NCBI GenBank assembly: GCA_033763995.1
Contig: JANRJL010000020.1
Coordinates: 1 to 64,000 of the forward strand
Source: GCA-2737725 sp033763995
GTDB taxonomy: Bacteria > Pseudomonadota > Alphaproteobacteria > Rhodospirillales > Rhodospirillaceae
Direction: 5' to 3'
Length of the DNA: 64,000 bases
Below the pieces are notes generated by a model. It made no database searches and was not told the DNA's origin. It worked only from the letters and a program-made list of their open reading frames with translations. Below, piece after piece: positions 30,641 to 38,133 of this stretch. The number at the start of each line of letters is the position of its first letter. The first letter of the stretch is position 1. The position numbers were made by a program, and so were the translations under genes.

Positions 30641-32419
30641 ATGAATGATCAAAGCCAAGTTTCGCTCCCCTCGGCGGCGGCGACGGGTGAATCGCAGGGC
30701 AGTGCCGGGTTTGCCCGCGCCATGGAATCCCCCTGGCGCGACCGGCTGCGCGATGCCGAGCACGAGGTGATCTCGGCCGTCGCGCGGGGCCCCGCCCTCC
30801 ACGACATCCTCGCCCTGGCGTGCCGCCGGTTCGAAAGTCTGGTGCCCTCGGCGCTGTGCTCGGTGCTGTTGCTGGATGAGACGCGCACCACATTCACGCT
30901 GGGCGCCGCACCCAGCTTGCCCGCGTCTTACAATGACGCCCTCGAAGGATTGGCGATCGGGCCCGATGTCGGCGCCTGCGGCACGGCGGCCCATACGCTG
31001 CGGACGGTCGTTTGCGGCGACATCGCCACGGACCCGAAATGGGCACCGTTCCGGGCGTTGGCGCAAGCGCATGGCCTGGCGGCGTGCTGGTCGATCCCGT
31101 TGGTGTGCGCCGCCAACCGGCCGCTCGGCACCTTCGCGGTCTATCACCGCCGGCCCCATTGGCCCGAGGCCGAGGAAATCGCCGTGGCCACCGTGTTGTC
31201 GGACGCCGTGGCGGTGGCGATCTCGCGGCATTGGGACCAGCAGGCCCTGATCAAAAGCCGCGACGAGTTGGAAGCCCGCGTCGCCGATCGTACCCGCGAG
31301 CTGCAACAGGCCACCAACGACGCCGTGCGGACCAATGCCTTCAAGACGCGGTTTCTCGCGGCGGCCAGTCACGACCTGCGCCAGCCGCTGCAGGCGGCCT
31401 CGGCTTTTCTCGAGGCGCTGGCCCTGAGTTTGAGCGGCGCGCCGCGCGCGGCGGCCGAACGTGCCCGCGCGCCCTTGCAAGCCATGGATTCGATCCTGAA
31501 TTCCTTGCTCGATATCTCGCGGTTCGAAGGCGGCGACGTGACGCCCGAGATCCGCGACGTCGATCTGGATGACGTGATCCGCCGCAGCCTCGAGGCCAGC
31601 CGCGCCGAGGCCGCGAACAAGGACTTGCGCCTGACGGCCGAGGCCGCCGATGCGGTGGTGCGCAGCGATCCGGCGTTGCTGGAGCGCGTGCTCGACAACC
31701 TGATCGCCAACGCGGTGCGCTACACGGCGGCGGGCGAGGTGACGGTGCGCGTCTCGCGGCGCGGCGATGGCTATCGGGTCAGCGTGTGCGACACGGGCAT
31801 CGGCATTCCGCCCGAAAAACTGGAGGTGATCTTCGAGGAGTACGTGCAGCTCGACAACCCGGCGCGCGACCGGCGCAAGGGGCTGGGCTTCGGCTTGGCC
31901 TTCGTCAAGCTCATCGCCAAGACGCTGCGGATGCCCATCGCGGTGAACTCCACCGTGGGCGTGGGATCGTGCTTTGCCATCGACCTGCCGCCGGGGGTGG
32001 CGTCCATGCGTCTCGTCCATCGCCCGCCGCCCACCGCCCCCGATGGACCGCGGGCCCAGGTGCTGCTGGTGGAGGACGACCCCGACTGCGCCTTTGCCTT
32101 GCGGGAATATCTCAACGCCGTGAATTTCGATGTGGCCGTGGCCGCGAACGGCGACGACGCCGTGCTGATGGTCGTCCAGGGCCTGCGCCCGCAGTTCATC
32201 ATCTCGGACTATCGGCTGCCGCGCTACGACGGCATCGAAGTGATCCGCCGCTTGCGCGCCTCGCTGCGGGTCAATGTGCCCGCGGTGCTGCTCAGCGGCG
32301 ACACCTCGCTCGACGCCGAGGACGTGGCCGGGCTGGGGCTGTGCACCTTCATGCGCAAACCGGCCCGGCTGGAAGACTTGAACGCCATGATCCGCGACCT
32401 CACCGCCGCGCGGGTGTGA
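30641..32419 (+). CDS. GAF-domain hybrid sensor histidine kinase/response regulator
   Basis: A cytosolic hybrid kinase without membrane segments. Order: GAF domain (about 15-180), a short coiled coil (DELEARVADRTRELQQAT), HisKA with the phospho-histidine in AASHDLRQPLQA (about 243), HATPase with LIANAVRYTAAGE, DTGIGIPPEKL and KGLGFGLAF, and a C-terminal receiver with the phospho-aspartate in IISDYRLPRYDG (about 523) and the lysine in FMRKPA. No output gene is adjacent, so it may pass phosphate to an Hpt elsewhere. In-frame ATGs at 30566 and 30608 are alternatives. Confidence 0.88.
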   Translation: MNDQSQVSLPSAAATGESQGSAGFARAMESPWRDRLRDAEHEVISAVARGPALHDILALACRRFESLVPSALCSVLLLDETRTTFTLGAAPSLPASYNDALEGLAIGPDVGACGTAAHTLRTVVCGDIATDPKWAPFRALAQAHGLAACWSIPLVCAANRPLGTFAVYHRRPHWPEAEEIAVATVLSDAVAVAISRHWDQQALIKSRDELEARVADRTRELQQATNDAVRTNAFKTRFLAAASHDLRQPLQAASAFLEALALSLSGAPRAAAERARAPLQAMDSILNSLLDISRFEGGDVTPEIRDVDLDDVIRRSLEASRAEAANKDLRLTAEAADAVVRSDPALLERVLDNLIANAVRYTAAGEVTVRVSRRGDGYRVSVCDTGIGIPPEKLEVIFEEYVQLDNPARDRRKGLGFGLAFVKLIAKTLRMPIAVNSTVGVGSCFAIDLPPGVASMRLVHRPPPTAPDGPRAQVLLVEDDPDCAFALREYLNAVNFDVAVAANGDDAVLMVVQGLRPQFIISDYRLPRYDGIEVIRRLRASLRVNVPAVLLSGDTSLDAEDVAGLGLCTFMRKPARLEDLNAMIRDLTAARV

Positions 32420-32457
32420 TGCCGACACCTGCTTAGGCCGCTTGTTCCTCAGTCACA

Positions 32458-32466
32458 TGCTATAAT
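32458..32466 (+). promoter_or_regulatory. Extended -10 promoter candidate ahead of a long MFS leader
   Basis: TGC-TATAAT (32458-32466) is a perfect extended -10 element; no good -35 box stands at the usual distance. A transcript starting near 32473 would have a leader of about 280 bases before the MFS start. The gap 32420-32752 contains no supported gene. Confidence 0.45.
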
Positions 32467-32637
32467 TCGCTTGTGGCGGCCCCTGGGCCGTCATGTTGCG
32501 CCGCGGCGAAAAATTGCGCCGTCGCGGTGCGACAACGGCAATGAGAATGTTTTGGATTCAACGGCTTAACAAGGAGGCGAATAGCCTGATAACAAAGTAG
32601 GGTTATTCCGGAATCATGATTTATCAACGCGCTAAGC

Positions 32638-32689
32638 CCTGTTCACCTGTTTCCTTTTGCACCGTTCCTGAAATAACAGGCGGAACAGG
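32638..32689 (+). promoter_or_regulatory. Double-hexamer hairpin in the MFS leader
   Basis: CCTGTT-CA-CCTGTT (32638-32651) pairs with AACAGG-CGG-AACAGG (32675-32689): two 6-bp stems separated by a 2x3 internal loop, with a 23-base loop at the top. It lies 64 bases before the MFS start codon. It could be a regulatory RNA structure or a repeated operator; neither is shown. Confidence 0.45.
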
Positions 32690-32752
32690 CAAAACCATGT
32701 GGATATGTTGCGCCGCGAAAGCCCTTCGCCGACTCGAGTTTGGACCCGTGCC

Positions 32753-34018
32753 ATGACGCTCAGTGCCGACGACACCCTCGTGCCGACCCAGCCTGTGGAA
32801 AAAGCATCCTCCACGGCCCCATCCTCCCGGGCCATCGTCGGCTTTTCCTCCATCGGGCATTTCTACAATCACTTGTTCGAGCCCATGTACTTCGTGGTGG
32901 CGCTGGTGCTGCCGCCGATCCTCGACGTGCCCTACACGCAAGTGCTCACGCTCATCATCGCCGGCAAGTTGCTGACCGGGTTTCTGGCCCCCATCGTCGG
33001 CTGGCTTGCCGACAAATGGTCGGCGCTCGGCATGATGGCGATTTATTTCTTCGGCTTCGGCTTGAGCGGCGTGGCCGTGGGCTTCGCCGACACGCCGACG
33101 GAAATCACGCTGGCCTTGGCCGCACTTGGCGCCTTCGGATCCATCTATCATCCCGTCGGCATCGCCTGGATGGTGCAGAATTCCAAAAACCGCGGTCAGG
33201 CGCTGGGCATCAACGGCATGTTCGGCGGCTTGGGGCCGGCGGCGGCGGGCGTGGTGGCCGGCGCGCTGATCGAATGGTCCAGTTGGCGCACGGTGTTCAT
33301 CGTCCCCGGGCTCATCGTCGCGGCCACGGGCGTCGCCTTCGTGGCGGCGTGGATGCGCGGCACGCTGAAGGACGTACCCGTGGCGCACCCGGAACCCACC
33401 AAGCTCAACAACAGCGACACGATCAAGGTCTATGTGATTCTCACCCTGTCGATGCTGGTGGGCGGCATGTTCTATCAGGTGGCGCAATCCTCGCTCCCGA
33501 AACTCTTTGAAGATGAGCTAGGCGGGTTGTTCGGCGCGGGCACCTCGGGCGTCGGCACGGCCATCATGATCGTCTACGGCGTCGGCGGGGTGATGCAGAT
33601 CCTCACCGGCCACATGGCCGACCGCTATCCGCTCAAGTGGGTCTATGCGCTGTTCATCTTTCTGCAGGCGCCGTTCATTCTGATCGCCGTGGTGTCGACC
33701 GGCGTGCCGCTGTTCGTGGCGGCCATTCTCATGGTCACCTGCAACATCGGCGCCTTGCCGGCCGAGAACAGCCTGCTCGCCAAATACACGCCGGGCAAAT
33801 GGCAGGCCACCGCCTACGGGCTCAAGTTCATCATCGCCTTCAGCTTCTCGGGCCTGGGCATTTACCTGACCGCCCTGGTGAAGGACGCCACCGGCAGCTT
33901 CGACGCCATGTACCTCGCCATGGCGGCAGCCATCGTGGTCATGGCGGCCATTACGACCACGCTGCCGGGCGACAAACCCGCCGCCAAATCAGCGCCCGGG
34001 CCGCTTCCGGCGGAGTAG
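32753..34018 (+). CDS. MFS transporter, FSR (fosmidomycin-resistance)-like
   Basis: A twelve-helix transporter of about 421 residues. The N-terminal SSIGHFYNHLFEPMYFVV, the loop motif GWLADKWSA and GAFGSIYHPVGIAWMVQ resemble the fosmidomycin-resistance/FSR branch of the MFS, in which H-x-x-N in helix 1 and an HP pair in helix 4 recur. The substrate is unknown. The start at 32753 (MTLSADD) is preferred to an upstream ATG at 32699, but neither has a strong ribosome site. The gene sits behind an unusually long, AT-rich leader. Confidence 0.75.
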   Translation: MTLSADDTLVPTQPVEKASSTAPSSRAIVGFSSIGHFYNHLFEPMYFVVALVLPPILDVPYTQVLTLIIAGKLLTGFLAPIVGWLADKWSALGMMAIYFFGFGLSGVAVGFADTPTEITLALAALGAFGSIYHPVGIAWMVQNSKNRGQALGINGMFGGLGPAAAGVVAGALIEWSSWRTVFIVPGLIVAATGVAFVAAWMRGTLKDVPVAHPEPTKLNNSDTIKVYVILTLSMLVGGMFYQVAQSSLPKLFEDELGGLFGAGTSGVGTAIMIVYGVGGVMQILTGHMADRYPLKWVYALFIFLQAPFILIAVVSTGVPLFVAAILMVTCNIGALPAENSLLAKYTPGKWQATAYGLKFIIAFSFSGLGIYLTALVKDATGSFDAMYLAMAAAIVVMAAITTTLPGDKPAAKSAPGPLPAE

Positions 34019-34080
34019 GGAGGTGAATATGAGGTATTATAATACCGCTTCAAAAAGGCCCGGAAATCGCGGTTTTGGGG

Positions 34081-34108
34081 TTGACCTGGGGCGGTCCGTG
34101 ACTATAGT
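34081..34108 (+). promoter_or_regulatory. Sigma70 promoter of rplM-rpsI
   Basis: TTGACC (34081-34086), a 16-base spacer and TATAGT (34103-34108) lie 76 bases upstream of rplM. A perfect 14-base palindrome (GGTATTATAATACC, 34033-34046) lies 34 bases further up and may be a terminator remnant or binding site. Confidence 0.7.
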
Positions 34109-34183
34109 CCGCGCCGCTTCGAGACCAGACGCACCGCGTCATATCCGCGCGACAAGAACAAGAGAAAGACCCAGAGAAAGACC

Positions 34184-34645
34184 ATGAAAACCTATCACGC
34201 GAAACCCACCGAGGTGACCAAGAAGTGGTGGCTGATCGACGCCGAGGGCGTCGTTCTGGGCCGCATGGCCGCCGTCGTCGCCACCATCCTGCGCGGCAAG
34301 CACAAGCCGATGTACACCCAGCACATCGACACCGGCGATCACGTCATCATCATCAACGCCGAGAAGGTGAAGATGACCGGCCGCAAGCTCGAGCAGAAGG
34401 TCTATCCGTGGCACTCGGGCCACCCCGGCGGCATCAAGGAGCGCCCGGCCAAGCGCATCATCGCCGGCGCCTATCCCGGCCGCATCATCGAGGCCGCCGT
34501 CGAGCGCATGATGCCCAAGGACAGCCCGCTCGCGCGCGCGCAGTTCGGCAAGCTCAAGGTCTACAAGGGTCCGAACCATCCGCACGAAGCGCAGGCGCCC
34601 GAGAAGTTCGACATCGCCGCGCGCAACCCCAAGAACAAGCGTTAG
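34184..34645 (+). CDS. rplM: 50S ribosomal protein L13
   Basis: Early-assembly protein of the large ribosomal subunit, 153 residues. It starts MKTYHAKPTEVTKKWWLIDA, with the conserved VLGRMAAVVATILRGKHKP, DTGDHVIIINAEKVKMTG, YPWHSGHPGGIKE and the C-terminal LKVYKGPNHPHEAQ. Co-transcribed with rpsI 12 bases downstream, the near-universal bacterial order. A sigma70 promoter lies 76 bases upstream. Confidence 0.98.
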   Translation: MKTYHAKPTEVTKKWWLIDAEGVVLGRMAAVVATILRGKHKPMYTQHIDTGDHVIIINAEKVKMTGRKLEQKVYPWHSGHPGGIKERPAKRIIAGAYPGRIIEAAVERMMPKDSPLARAQFGKLKVYKGPNHPHEAQAPEKFDIAARNPKNKR

Positions 34646-34657
34646 AAGAGAACCATC

Positions 34658-35134
34658 ATGGCCGAAGAGACCAGAACACTCGCCGATCTGAAAAGCGCCG
34701 TTGCCGCCGCCGCGCCCGCCGTCGTGCGCGAGCCGAAACGCGACAAGCAGGGCCGCAGCTACGCCACCGGCAAGCGCAAGAACGCGGTCGCCCGCGTGTG
34801 GATCAAGCCCGGCAAGGGCAAGATCCTCGTCAACACCCGCGAGGTGGAAAAGTACTTCGCCCGTCCGGTGCTGCGCATGCTCATCAACCAGCCCTTCGTG
34901 GCTTGCAACCGCCTGAACGAGTTCGACGTGATCTGCAACGTCATCGGCGGCGGCCTGTCGGGCCAGGCCGGTGCCGTGCGTCACGGCATTTCCAAGGCGC
35001 TCACCTATTACGAGCCGGCCTTGCGCCCCGTCTTGAAGTCGGGCGGCTTCCTCACGCGCGACTCCCGCGTGGTCGAACGCAAGAAGTTCGGCAAGAAGAA
35101 AGCCCGCCGCAGCTTCCAGTTCTCGAAGCGCTGA
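34658..35134 (+). CDS. rpsI: 30S ribosomal protein S9
   Basis: Small-subunit protein whose C-terminal tail reaches the P-site tRNA. It has 158 residues: an alphaproteobacterial N-terminal extension of about 30 residues, then SYATGKRKNAVARVWIKPGKG, GGLSGQAGAVRHGISKAL and the basic ending KKARRSFQFSKR with the terminal KR that contacts tRNA. Second gene of the rplM-rpsI operon, ended by the terminator at 35171. Confidence 0.98.
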   Translation: MAEETRTLADLKSAVAAAAPAVVREPKRDKQGRSYATGKRKNAVARVWIKPGKGKILVNTREVEKYFARPVLRMLINQPFVACNRLNEFDVICNVIGGGLSGQAGAVRHGISKALTYYEPALRPVLKSGGFLTRDSRVVERKKFGKKKARRSFQFSKR

Positions 35135-35170
35135 TGCGCGGCGAGCGGAAAAAAATCGAACAGAATGGCA

Positions 35171-35197
35171 AAGGCCCGGAGCGATCCGGGCCTTTTG
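35171..35197 (+). terminator. Rho-independent terminator after rpsI
   Basis: AAGGCCCGGA (35171-35180) pairs perfectly with TCCGGGCCTT (35185-35194) around a GCGA tetraloop, and the run continues as TTT. It ends the rplM-rpsI operon. Confidence 0.92.
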
Positions 35198-35255
35198 CTT
35201 TGCGGCCAAGCCTGGGCTGTGATTTCCTAGCCCCTCGTCGGCAGGGAGGGCAGCC

Positions 35256-37184
35256 ATGGCCGGGATCAAGGCGAAGGCAAGCGTCGGGCGGCGCGGGTTC
35301 TTGGGCGCGGTCGCCACCGCGGGCGCGGCCACGACCTTGCCCGCAACCGGAGCGGAGCCACTGCCCAAGCGTGCTGCTGCTCTGCCGACGCATCAGCAAC
35401 TCGCCGCTGAAACTCAACCGCCCAAGGCGATGGCGGCCGGAGCGCAACAATGCGGCGCCGACTTCATGGTCGACGTGATGCGGTCGGTGAACATCGACTA
35501 CGTCGCCTCCAACCCCGGCTCCAGCTTTCGCGCGCTGCAAGAGTCGGTCATCAACTACGCCGGGAATACACGGCCCGAGTTTCTCACCTGCTTGCACGAG
35601 GAATCCTCCGTGGCGCTCGCCCACGGTTACGCCAAGGTCTCGGGCAAGCCCATCGCGATTTTTGCTCACAGCACCGTGGGCCTGCAGCATGCTTCCATGG
35701 CGCTCTACAACGCCTGGTGCGACCGCGCGCCCGTCATCGCCGTGCTGGGCAACATCACCGACGGCGCCAAGCGCCGTCCCGGCGTGGAATGGTTGCACAC
35801 GGCGCAAGACCCGGCCGCCATCGTGCGCGATTTCGTGAAATGGGACGACCAGCCGGGCTCGCTGCAGCACTTCGCCGAGTCCTTCGTGCGCGCCTACAAG
35901 CTGAGCCTCAGCCCACCCATGGCCCCGGTGGTGATCGTCGCCGACGGCGACTTGCAGGAAGAACCCATCCACGACCGCGCCAGCTTGAGCATCCCGAAAT
36001 ACGTCGCCACGGCGCCGCCCCAGGGCGACGCCGGTGCGGTGAGAGAGGCCGCCCGATTGCTCGCCGCCGCCGAACGCCCGGTGATCGTCGCAGACCGCTG
36101 CGCGCGAACACACGAGGGCATGGGCCTGCTGGTGGCCCTGGCCGAAAGCCTCAACGCGCCGGTCATCGACCAAGCCAACCGGATGAATTTCCCCAACACG
36201 CATCCGTTGTCGCAAAACGCCCGCGCGCGGCGTTTGATCGAAGAGGCCGACGTGATTCTGGCGCTGGAGGTCAACGACGTCTGGGGCCTCATCAACGAGT
36301 ACATCGACAACGAAGAGCGCACGACATTTTCCAAGATCAAGCCCGAGACCAAAGTCATTTCCATCACGGCGATGGAAACGTACCTCAAGTCCAACTACCA
36401 GGACTTCCAGCGCTTCGCCGCCGTCGACGTGTCCATCGCGGGCGATGCCCAGGCGACGCTGCCGGCACTGACCGAGGCCGTGAAACGCGCGCTCACGGCG
36501 CGGGGCAAGTCGCGCGCGGCGGCCCGCTTGGAGGAGATGCGCAAAGCCCATGAGGCCACGCGCCAACGCGCGCTCACCGACGCGACCTATGCCTGGGACG
36601 CGAGCCCCATCAGCACCGCGCGGCTCGCGGCTGAGCTGGGCGATGTCCTCAAGGGCGAAGACTGGGCGCTGGTCTCGCCCGACAACTTCATCAGCGGTTG
36701 GGCGCGGCGACTGTGGGCCTTCGACAAGCCCTATCAGTACATCGGCACGGCGGGCGGGCAGGGCGTGGGCTACGGCATCGCCGCCGCCGTGGGCGCGGCG
36801 CTGGCGCACAAGCCCCACGGGCGCTTGGCCGTGAATATCCAAACCGACGGCGACCTGATGTATGCGCCGGGCGCCATCTGGACGGCGATGCATCACAAGA
36901 TTCCGCTGCTGTCGGTGATGCACAACAACCGCGCCTACCACCAGGAGACCATGCACATTCAGCGCATGGCCAACCGCCGCGACCGCGGCATCGACCGCGC
37001 GCACATCGGCACGATCATCGACCATCCCGCCATCGACTACGCCATGCTGGCCAAGTCCATGGGCATGTGGGCCGAGGGACCCATCACCGACCCCAAGGAC
37101 TTGGGTCCCGCTCTCAAACGCGCGTTGGCCGTGGTCAAGAGCGGTGGTGCTGCGCTGCTCGACGTTGTCACCCAGCCGAGGTGA
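35256..37184 (+). CDS. Tat-exported thiamine diphosphate-dependent enzyme
   Basis: A 642-residue enzyme of the acetolactate synthase/benzoylformate decarboxylase type. The N-terminal PYR domain has the cofactor-activating glutamate in TCLHEESSVALAHGYAK (about 115); the C-terminal PP domain has the ThDP/Mg motif TDGDLMY (about 529) ending in MHNNRAYH (about 557). Unusually, the first 40 residues are a twin-arginine signal (GRRGFLGAVATAGAA) with an Ala-rich h-region, so it should be folded with cofactor and exported. GGGAGG lies six bases before the ATG. First gene of a four-gene operon with a cytochrome c, which suggests an oxidative decarboxylation in the periplasm. Confidence 0.85.
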   Translation: MAGIKAKASVGRRGFLGAVATAGAATTLPATGAEPLPKRAAALPTHQQLAAETQPPKAMAAGAQQCGADFMVDVMRSVNIDYVASNPGSSFRALQESVINYAGNTRPEFLTCLHEESSVALAHGYAKVSGKPIAIFAHSTVGLQHASMALYNAWCDRAPVIAVLGNITDGAKRRPGVEWLHTAQDPAAIVRDFVKWDDQPGSLQHFAESFVRAYKLSLSPPMAPVVIVADGDLQEEPIHDRASLSIPKYVATAPPQGDAGAVREAARLLAAAERPVIVADRCARTHEGMGLLVALAESLNAPVIDQANRMNFPNTHPLSQNARARRLIEEADVILALEVNDVWGLINEYIDNEERTTFSKIKPETKVISITAMETYLKSNYQDFQRFAAVDVSIAGDAQATLPALTEAVKRALTARGKSRAAARLEEMRKAHEATRQRALTDATYAWDASPISTARLAAELGDVLKGEDWALVSPDNFISGWARRLWAFDKPYQYIGTAGGQGVGYGIAAAVGAALAHKPHGRLAVNIQTDGDLMYAPGAIWTAMHHKIPLLSVMHNNRAYHQETMHIQRMANRRDRGIDRAHIGTIIDHPAIDYAMLAKSMGMWAEGPITDPKDLGPALKRALAVVKSGGAALLDVVTQPR

Positions 37185-37189
37185 ATGTC

Positions 37190-37549
37190 ATGGCCCTGCG
37201 TTCCTTCGCTCTCGTGTTGTGTCTTGCCCCGCTCGCAGTGGCGACCGGCGCTAAGGCCGATGTCACCCAGGGCCGCGCGCTCTATATTAAAGTCGGCTGC
37301 TATCAGTGCCACGGCACCGAGGGGCAGGGCGGCGTGGCCGGTCCGCGCCTCGCGCCCGCGCCCATGGCGTGGGAGGCCTTCGCGCAATATGTGCACAACA
37401 CGACGGACGCCATGCCGCCCTATCGTGAATCAGTTCTGCCCGGCACGGAGTTGAAACTCATTCACGATTTTCTGCTGTCGATCCCGCCGCCGCCGAACGT
37501 CGACGACATTCCGTTGCTGCGCGCATTGAAAAAGAGACCGGCGCCATGA
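37190..37549 (+). CDS. Monohaem c-type cytochrome
   Basis: A 119-residue exported class I cytochrome c. The signal peptide ALRSFALVLCLAPLAVATGAKA is followed by the haem site CYQCH and a methionine (DAMPPY or similar) as likely axial ligand, then a short C-terminal tail with KRPAP. The start ATG follows GAGGTGA. It begins six bases after the ThDP enzyme and its stop overlaps the next start by four bases, so it is tightly coupled; it is the obvious electron acceptor for that enzyme. Confidence 0.88.
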   Translation: MALRSFALVLCLAPLAVATGAKADVTQGRALYIKVGCYQCHGTEGQGGVAGPRLAPAPMAWEAFAQYVHNTTDAMPPYRESVLPGTELKLIHDFLLSIPPPPNVDDIPLLRALKKRPAP

Positions 37550-38133
37550 CTCGATTCAACGCGCTCATCGTCGGGTTTTGGTTGGCGGCTCAAACGCTCC
37601 TCCTCGTCGCGCCGACGTTCGCTCAAGCCCCCTCGGAGACCGCCGCAGATCCGTGGGCGCCCTTGCGACCGCTAGTAGGACGATGGGAGGGAACCTCGGA
37701 AGGCGAGCCGGGGCGCGGCCAATCGACGCGCAGCTATCAGTTCGTCCTCGATGGCCGGTTTCTCGAGGGCGAGAACACCGCCGTGTATCCGCCGCAGGAG
37801 AAGAACCCCAAGGGCGAAACCCATCGCGACCGCTCGATCTACAGCTACGACCGCGCGCGCAAGGCGCTGGTGCTGCGTCAATTCCACACCGAGGGCTTCG
37901 TCAACACGTACGTCGAGGATCCGCAGTCCGCCCCCGGCGCGCTCGTCTTCGTGAGCGAAGGCATCGAGAACATTCCCCCGGGCTACCGCGCCCGCGAGAC
38001 CTACGTCTTCGACGGTCGTGACAGCCTGGTTGAAACCTTCGAGATCGCCGAGCCGGGCAAGGACTTCGCGGTGTATTCGCGAGCGCGCCTCACGCGTGTC
38101 GGCGGCGGGACGGCCAACGGAGCCGCGCCATGA
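37546..38133 (+). CDS. Exported DUF1579-like beta-barrel protein
   Basis: A 195-residue secreted protein: signal peptide FWLAAQTLLLVAPTFAQA, then WAPLRPLVGRWEGTSEGEPG and SYQFVLDGRFLEGENTAVYP, which resemble the DUF1579/lipocalin-like group of small beta-barrels that bind hydrophobic ligands or haem. RETYVFDGRDSLVETFEIA completes the barrel. The function is unknown. The start codon overlaps the cytochrome stop (ATGA) and its own stop overlaps the next start (ATGA), so it is part of the same translation unit. Confidence 0.7.
   Translation: MTRFNALIVGFWLAAQTLLLVAPTFAQAPSETAADPWAPLRPLVGRWEGTSEGEPGRGQSTRSYQFVLDGRFLEGENTAVYPPQEKNPKGETHRDRSIYSYDRARKALVLRQFHTEGFVNTYVEDPQSAPGALVFVSEGIENIPPGYRARETYVFDGRDSLVETFEIAEPGKDFAVYSRARLTRVGGGTANGAAP

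Noticed and set aside
30383..32428. A 681-codon open frame antisense to the hybrid kinase
   Set aside because: It is composed of low-complexity Arg/His/Gly stretches and runs through tRNA-His; the plus-strand kinase has complete HisKA, HATPase and receiver motifs.
35052..37025. A 657-codon open frame antisense to rpsI and the ThDP enzyme
   Set aside because: It crosses a terminator and two real genes and has no recognisable motif.
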